A stretch of 64,000 nucleotides of DNA from Synechococcus sp. WH 8016. GTDB lineage: Bacteria; Cyanobacteriota; Cyanobacteriia; PCC-6307; Cyanobiaceae. Below are positions 58,904-64,000 of this stretch, piece after piece (the first letter of the stretch is position 1; each line of letters begins with the position of its first letter). The notes under the pieces are model-generated. The model was not told the origin of the DNA and searched no databases. It saw only the letters and a program-made list of their open reading frames with translations. A program made the position numbers and the translations under genes. The DNA is taken from the NCBI RefSeq assembly GCF_000230675.1, contig NZ_AGIK01000001.1, forward strand, positions 310,001 to 374,000, in the 5' to 3' direction.

Positions 58904-60444
58904 AGTGCTTCTTCAAGTTCCAATCGTTGCATCACCGGTTGTGGCTGGGGGAGCGGGTGGCCCGATTCCAAGCCTCCCCACTGCAGCTGTCCCGTCCAGT
59001 AGGTGGCTGATGAGCTCTGATTGAGCTGGGTCAGAATCCGCTCACTCAAATCGGGAACCAGCGGTTGCAACAGCCATCCCACGAGTCGAGCGCTTTCTAA
59101 AACCCCGTATATGTCGATGGCGACTTGCGCGTCTTGACCACCCTTTTTCATCTTGCTCCAAGGTGCTTGATCATTGAGATATCCGTTCGCTTGAATGGCG
59201 AGCTGAAGAATGGCCTCAGCCGCGTTTTGAAATGCCATGGAGGGCATGGCTGCCCGGACAGAAGCAATCGCTGTTTCGGCAGCCTGGCGTAACGCATGAT
59301 GATCGCTGTCTTCTCCGTCAACGATGGGAGTGCACTCGTTAAACCATTTGCGAGACATCGAAGATGTTCGGTTCAGCAAATTTCCAATGGTGTTGGCAAG
59401 GTCATTATTAACGAGGTCAACAAACCGCTGTTGCTGGAAATCTCCATCGTCTCCAAATTGAATATCACGTAAGAGATACCAGCGAACGGCATCAGTGCCA
59501 CAGCGACTCAGGAGCACTTCTGGGTCAAGAACATTTCCAATCGATTTGCCCATTTTTTGCCCTTCTCTGGTTAAAAAACCATGGCCAAAAACCTTTTTGG
59601 GCAAAGGTAAGCCTGCGGACATCAACATGGCCGGCCAGTACACAGCATGGAAGCGCAAAATGTCTTTGCCAATCACATGCTGATCCGCTGGCCAGCCAAC
59701 AGCGTTTAAGCGCTCTAGGTCAATGCTTCCACCGTCATCTAAGAGAGCCGTGAGGTAGCCGAGTAAGGCATCAAACCACACATAAAAGGTATGGCCTTGA
59801 TGCCCCGGTACGGGCAATCCCCAGTCCACATTCACCCTTGAAATGGAAAAGTCGCGTAAACCTCCAGCTACAAAATTTTGAATCTCTTTGCGTCGACTCG
59901 CTGGCGCAATGAAATCAGGCTGGCTGAGCAGGGCTTCAATCTTTTCTTGGAAATGGGACAAACAAAAGAAGAGGTTTTCTTCATCTCTCCATTCCAATGG
60001 CTTCTGGTGGATGGAACAAGCCGGGTTGGTCGCTTCGGCAGGATCATCTTTGAACTCCTCGCAGCCAACGCAATACCAACCTGTTTGCCGTCCACTGCGA
60101 ATATCTCCAGCTGCTTCACAGCGTTGAAAAAATTGTTGGACCAGCGGCAAGTGGCGAGCGGATGTGGTTCGAACAAATCGATCGTGGCTGATATCCCATT
60201 CTTTCCAGGCCTTTTCGTAGCTGGCTGTGACCCGATTGCAGTGATCGATGGGACTGATTCCCTGAGCAGCGGCTGTGCGTTGGATTTTTTGACCGTGTTC
60301 ATCAACGCCAGTCACAAACACCACGTCGTTGCCTTCCAGTCTCTGAAAGCGAGCCAGTGCATCACAGGCAATGGTGGTGTAAGTGCTTCCTAAATGTGGT
60401 TTGTCGTTGACGTAGTAAAGAGGGGTTGTAAGGGTATAAATCAT
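58900..60444 (-). CDS. metG: Methionyl-tRNA synthetase
   Basis: 514 residues. Class I motifs: TTPLYYVNDKPHLGSTYTTIACDALAR (HIGH-like) and REGQKMGKSIGNVLDP (KMSKS-like). GVDEHGQKIQRTA and the CVGC pair of a partly degenerate zinc knuckle are visible (WYCVGCEEFKDDPAEATNPAC). The anticodon-binding helical domain is C-terminal; no tRNA-binding extension. Charges tRNA-Met. Confidence 0.96.
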   Translation of the reverse strand: MIYTLTTPLYYVNDKPHLGSTYTTIACDALARFQRLEGNDVVFVTGVDEHGQKIQRTAAAQGISPIDHCNRVTASYEKAWKEWDISHDRFVRTTSARHLPLVQQFFQRCEAAGDIRSGRQTGWYCVGCEEFKDDPAEATNPACSIHQKPLEWRDEENLFFCLSHFQEKIEALLSQPDFIAPASRRKEIQNFVAGGLRDFSISRVNVDWGLPVPGHQGHTFYVWFDALLGYLTALLDDGGSIDLERLNAVGWPADQHVIGKDILRFHAVYWPAMLMSAGLPLPKKVFGHGFLTREGQKMGKSIGNVLDPEVLLSRCGTDAVRWYLLRDIQFGDDGDFQQQRFVDLVNNDLANTIGNLLNRTSSMSRKWFNECTPIVDGEDSDHHALRQAAETAIASVRAAMPSMAFQNAAEAILQLAIQANGYLNDQAPWSKMKKGGQDAQVAIDIYGVLESARLVGWLLQPLVPDLSERILTQLNQSSSATYWTGQLQWGGLESGHPLPQPQPVMQRLELEEAL

Positions 60445-60515
60445 GGTCCTCTCGGGGTGTTCCCCTTCCGGCCTTGGATCCTAACGACCCCCCTTCGCCA
60501 CCCCCTTGCTCCTTC

Positions 60516-60650
60516 ATGCCGACTCTCAACGTTGCCTTTGAAGATGAAGCCAGGTCTCCATGGCTTGCAGCGTTGCATCATCTGGCTGATCAGCTCAAGC
60601 ACGCCCCTGCTCTTGATGGCATCAGCTGTCGCGATTCAGCGCAGGCATGA
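60516..60650 (+). CDS. 44-residue small protein coupled to FAD oxidoreductase
   Basis: MPTLNVAFEDEARSPWLAAL followed by HHLADQLKHAPALDGISC and a short end. Its TGA overlaps the ATG of the next gene (ATGA), strong evidence for a real coupled gene. Soluble, helical, with the pattern W-L-x-A-L-x-x-L-x-x-x-L. I do not recognise a family. Confidence 0.55.
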   Translation: MPTLNVAFEDEARSPWLAALHHLADQLKHAPALDGISCRDSAQA

Positions 60651-62473
60651 TCACCCATACCTGCCATAGCCCTGTCGTGGTCTGGGGGGGTGGCACCGGT
60701 GGGGTTGCCGCTGCTGTTCAGGCGGCTCGATCTGGTGCCAACACCCTTCTGCTCACGCCTGGTCACTGGCTAGGAGGCATGGTCAGCACGGCAGGTGTGT
60801 GTTGTCCGGATGGCAATGAACTGGCGCCCTGGCAGACCGGTCTGTGGGGTGCCTTCCTCAGGGCTTTGTATCAAGCCGAGGCTGAGGGCCTCGATCAAAA
60901 CTGGGTGAGCTGCTTTGGCTACCGGCCAACGACAGCGGAGGCCATCCTTCAAAACTGGGTGCACGCCCTTCCGAATCTTCAGTGGTGGGCGGATTGTCGG
61001 CTGCTGGATGTGCAGCGCTCTGGATCATCTGTGCAGGCAGTGCTGATTCAACGCTCCGCTGACGTCCATCGCATTGGCTGCGATGTGCTGATCGATGGCA
61101 GTGATCGCGGAGATTTGCTGCCCTTGGCAGAGGCCCCCTTTCGTTTGGGCTGGGAGCCTCAGGAGCTGTGGGGGGAGCCAAGTGCTCCCAGCGAGCAGCG
61201 CCTCAAGAGCGAAGACTTTTTTTTGCAGCAGTCCGTGCAGTCACCCACCTGGGTGGTGATGGGACAGTTGCAGAGCGATCGACTCGTGGCTGATCCTGCT
61301 TCAGGAGTGGATCCACAGGGCTCACCGTTATTGCCCGAGCCCTTTGAACAGGCCTGCGCAGCCTTTGGCCTGGAGCGCACCATCAGTTATGGGCGCCTGC
61401 CTGGCGGATTGGTGATGCTGAATTGGCCCCTGCACGGCAATGATTGGCATCGGGGTCTCGAGCGTGCCTTCGCCGTCGATTCCAAAGCCGAGCAGGAGCT
61501 GATGGCTGAGATGCAAGCCCATAGCCTGCGTTTTGCCGATCAGCTTGAGCGGTGTACAGCCGGTTGGTTAAGGCGCGGCGAGGCCTTTCCGCGCGGAGCT
61601 GGAAGCCCGGCTGGTTGGCTGGCGGCGATGCCCTACTGGCGTGAGGGGCGGCGAATGATCGGTCTTCAGACCGTGATTGAACAGGAGCTCTTGCCTCAAG
61701 CAACGGGTCAATCGATCGCTGCCCTTCCCTTCAATGACGCTGGAGAGCTGGAATCGATTGCGATTGGTAATTACGCCAATGACCATCACTATCCAGGATC
61801 GGATTGGCCGCTCGCCCCCAAGAGCTGTCGCTGGGGTGGCCGCTGGACAGGAACTCCCTTTTGCATTCCTTATCGAGCGCTCGTGAGTGCTGACGTGGAC
61901 AACCTGCTGGCTGCTGATAAGGGTTTCAGTACAAGCCATATGGCCAATGGGGCGACAAGGCTCCAACCGCTCATTTTCAATGTGGGACAGGCTGCTGGAG
62001 CAGCGGCGGCCCTGTCGATTCGGCTCCGCTGTTCACTCGCTGCTCTGCCCGTTCGCCTGCTTCAAGACCTCTTAATCGAGGAGCCCATGGCCCCCTCTGG
62101 CATCGTTCCGCTCTGGGATACGCCCTGGCATCATCCGCATTGGCAACAAAGACAGCGTGCCTGTCTTGAAAACCCTGAGCTACTGGGATCGAATGGTTGT
62201 TGGCTCGGTCCAGAGGAGCAGGTTTCAATGGCTCTGCCTCCCCAGCCTCAACAGGACGTTTGGTCCGGAACACTCGTGCCTGATGGCAACGCTGGATATG
62301 CGCTGGAACGGTCGGACGGTTGCCGTTGGCCCGTGATCACCCTTGAGCCCGAGCTGAGCGATTGGCTGGCGGATCAGGACCGCCCAAAAGCTGTTGAGTT
62401 ACTCGCCGTCGCGAACCCCTGGGGGCCCTGGTTGCGGGCGATCAGCCTGCTTGGCTCCAAGGATGTTTCCTGA
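60647..62473 (+). CDS. FAD-dependent oxidoreductase (FAD_oxidored family)
   Basis: 608 residues. Dinucleotide-binding motif VVVWGGGTGGVAAAVQAARSGANTLLLTPGHWLGGM, then VSTAGVCCPDGNE. VLIDGSDRGDLLPLAEAPFRLGWEPQELWGEPSA and NLLAADKGFSTSHMANGATRLQPLIFNVGQAAGAAAALS are the FAD_oxidored (PF12831-like) landmarks; members include enzymes acting on lipids or xanthan. Reaction unknown. No signal peptide. Confidence 0.85.
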   Translation: MITHTCHSPVVVWGGGTGGVAAAVQAARSGANTLLLTPGHWLGGMVSTAGVCCPDGNELAPWQTGLWGAFLRALYQAEAEGLDQNWVSCFGYRPTTAEAILQNWVHALPNLQWWADCRLLDVQRSGSSVQAVLIQRSADVHRIGCDVLIDGSDRGDLLPLAEAPFRLGWEPQELWGEPSAPSEQRLKSEDFFLQQSVQSPTWVVMGQLQSDRLVADPASGVDPQGSPLLPEPFEQACAAFGLERTISYGRLPGGLVMLNWPLHGNDWHRGLERAFAVDSKAEQELMAEMQAHSLRFADQLERCTAGWLRRGEAFPRGAGSPAGWLAAMPYWREGRRMIGLQTVIEQELLPQATGQSIAALPFNDAGELESIAIGNYANDHHYPGSDWPLAPKSCRWGGRWTGTPFCIPYRALVSADVDNLLAADKGFSTSHMANGATRLQPLIFNVGQAAGAAAALSIRLRCSLAALPVRLLQDLLIEEPMAPSGIVPLWDTPWHHPHWQQRQRACLENPELLGSNGCWLGPEEQVSMALPPQPQQDVWSGTLVPDGNAGYALERSDGCRWPVITLEPELSDWLADQDRPKAVELLAVANPWGPWLRAISLLGSKDVS

Positions 62474-62484
62474 CCTGAAGATCT

Positions 62485-64000
62485 TTAGTGAGCTGAGGCC
62501 ACAAGTCTGAGCTGATCACGCGCTGAGTCCACATGCTGCACTGTGATGAGCAGACCCTCGCCGGGTTCTGAATCGCGTGGACATTCAGCAGCCACATCCA
62601 TGGCGAGGTCGTCAATACGCACCAGTCCAAGCTGATCCTGAGGACGCAACCAGCGCAAGAACTGAGCAGCCCACTGCTCTTTGCCATGGTGTTCAAACCA
62701 AACCTGCTGCCAATGGCGCTGATCTTCTCGAGAAATGCCAATGCCTTCTCGCACTGCGGCATCGAAATCATTCAAGAGGACTTGTAGATCATCACGGTCA
62801 AGCGGTTCTTCGCCACTCTCCTTGCTGCTCAGTAGGGCATGCAATTGCCTCTGCACAACGAGATCGCCATAGCGGCGAATGGGGGATGTGGCTTGGGCAT
62901 AGGAGGCAAGTCCCAAGCTGAAGTGGGCTGCGGGTTGGGTCCCCATGATTCCGCGACTGAGACAGCGCTTGATGGCGGCGAATCGAACGGCTCCCTCTGG
63001 GAGAGCATCCAATTCGGAGCTGGGGGGGAGGTCAGCAGTCAGTTGGCTGCGGAACGGCAAGGCCAGGTCGTTGATTTCCGCAAATCGGGCCACGACCGCT
63101 CCCGCCAAGATCATGGCTTCAGCCACCATCTGCCTCGATCTGCCAGGTTCACTCACCTCGAGAGATGGCTGACCATCTCGACAACGAATGCGGCCTTCTG
63201 GAAGATCCATGATCAAGGCTCCATGGCGTACTCGGCAGTCACGCCTCCGGCTGAGGAGCGCATCCAATTCCGCCAAATCGGTGTCTTCTGGAGGTGCCAA
63301 TTCGATCAACTCATCGGCATCTTCGTAGCTGAGTCGATAGGTGGGTTGGACCCAGCTGCGTTGGATTCCGTGATCTCCGAGTTCACCGTCGCTGCTGAGT
63401 TCAGCCCAGATGCTCCAGGCAGCGGTGCGCTTCCTTGCACGCAAACTGAAAGGCCCCGTCGACAAGCATTCGGGGAACATTGGCAGATTGCCTTTCGCCA
63501 AATACAGACTGCTACCTCGGCGTCTGGCTTCCAGATCGAGGGCTGAGCCTGCCTCGATCAGTCGCCCCGGGTCAGCGATATGAATCCAGACTCTTTGACT
63601 GCCATCATCACAGCGCTCGAGCGCGATCCCGTCATCAATATCACGGGTGTCTTCATCGTCGATGGTGACGCAGCGCTGATGGCAAAGATCGATGCGCTCG
63701 GAGTCGCCTGGGCGTTCGCACGCGTTGAGCTCCACCAAGCGTTCCGCTTCCTCAAGTAGTGCCGGGCTAAATCCCGATGACCAGGTTGTGCCCGCCATCG
63801 ATGCCAGTTGATGAGGGTCCCAAAGGCCAAGATCCACCAAGAGCAGTCGAAGTTCAGCCCGGTCTTGATCGAGACGCAGACCCACCAGGCTTTGCTGAAC
63901 CGTCTTGTCAAGTTGACCAAATTCGAGGGAACCTGAAATCAGGTCTTTCAGCTGCTCGAATCTGTCACGGAGGAGCTGGGGGAGATTTGGAAGATCAACC
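62485..64000 (-). CDS. rnb: RNase II/R family exoribonuclease, 5' end beyond window
   Basis: The frame is open from 62485 to the right edge; a GTG at 63885 is internal. Catalytic motif CVTIDDEDTRDIDDGIAL with all four Asp, VWIHIADPGRLIEAGSALDLEARRRGSSLYL, and the second conserved motif YAQATSPIRRYGDLVVQRQLHALL. The C-terminal part ends in an S1-like barrel without a long tail. It degrades RNA 3' to 5'. Unlike the RNB-fold gene at 24984, active-site residues are intact. Convergent with the FAD oxidoreductase gene. Confidence 0.92.
   Translation of the reverse strand, partial: VDLPNLPQLLRDRFEQLKDLISGSLEFGQLDKTVQQSLVGLRLDQDRAELRLLLVDLGLWDPHQLASMAGTTWSSGFSPALLEEAERLVELNACERPGDSERIDLCHQRCVTIDDEDTRDIDDGIALERCDDGSQRVWIHIADPGRLIEAGSALDLEARRRGSSLYLAKGNLPMFPECLSTGPFSLRARKRTAAWSIWAELSSDGELGDHGIQRSWVQPTYRLSYEDADELIELAPPEDTDLAELDALLSRRRDCRVRHGALIMDLPEGRIRCRDGQPSLEVSEPGRSRQMVAEAMILAGAVVARFAEINDLALPFRSQLTADLPPSSELDALPEGAVRFAAIKRCLSRGIMGTQPAAHFSLGLASYAQATSPIRRYGDLVVQRQLHALLSSKESGEEPLDRDDLQVLLNDFDAAVREGIGISREDQRHWQQVWFEHHGKEQWAAQFLRWLRPQDQLGLVRIDDLAMDVAAECPRDSEPGEGLLITVQHVDSARDQLRLVASAH

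Overview
The window looks like the chromosome of a marine picocyanobacterium of the Synechococcus type. Photosynthesis genes are present (acsF, psb30, ycf20, pcxA, a b6f haem-assembly factor CCB2/CCB4, ccsA, a Psb32-like TPM protein). So are small protein families I associate with marine Synechococcus/Prochlorococcus (DUF3104, DUF2996, DUF6464-like, Nif11-type peptides). A coastal clade such as that of CC9311 would fit the many accessory genes, but that is an inference; no species marker gene is in view.

Layout. (1) 1-542: 3' end of ccsA at the left edge. (2) About 545-11,900: accessory region, mostly on the minus strand. It holds a Cys-containing repeat protein, a double-glycine leader peptide, three DUF1254/DUF1214 envelope proteins in a row, a disrupted secreted protein, a Nif11 peptide, an SDR dehydrogenase, a CP12-C-terminus-like protein, DUF3104 and small unknowns. 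It is rich in intergenic DNA, terminators and repeats. (3) 12,000-46,800: dense core genome. It includes dnaK, terC, a DEAD-box helicase, fmt, tldD/pmbA, acsF, ubiX, an RNB-fold protein without recognisable catalytic motifs, two half-size UPF0016 transporters, psb30, a ClC channel, recJ, a CbbY-like HAD hydrolase, ycf20, glycerate kinase, rpmF, ftsH, UPF0182, 2-Cys peroxiredoxin, tRNA-Met, an M23 peptidase, trmL, cobU, pcxA, TPM, TerB and CCB. (4) 46,800-57,660: second accessory region with a deaminase, an ABM-like membrane protein, a glycine-rich beta-helix protein, an MFS gene with an in-frame stop, a BBE-type FAD oxidase, an OprB porin, Flp-pilin and Nif11 remnants, and a Coq4-like protein. 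(5) 57,686-64,000: core genes lptC, metG, an FAD oxidoreductase and the 3' part of an RNase II/R gene that runs off the right edge.

The most unusual signal links the two accessory regions. A compound intergenic module occurs four times: a Rho-independent terminator, a TGTGAG-CAAC-CTCACA hairpin, and the box GATGGTGTGTTCATC. Each copy lies just upstream of a short or export-type coding sequence: the repeat protein, the double-glycine peptide, a 28-residue signal-peptide-like ORF and a Flp-pilin remnant. It could be a cis-acting RNA leader or a small mobile cassette feeding a set of small secreted peptides. Several peptide genes in the same regions are decayed (Nif11 pseudogene, Flp remnant, stop codon inside a signal peptide), which fits rapid turnover.

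Coding-region boundaries are given where sequence, overlaps and ribosome-binding sites support them. Many starts are judgement calls and are flagged. Homology assignments rest on motif recognition from memory; no database search was possible.
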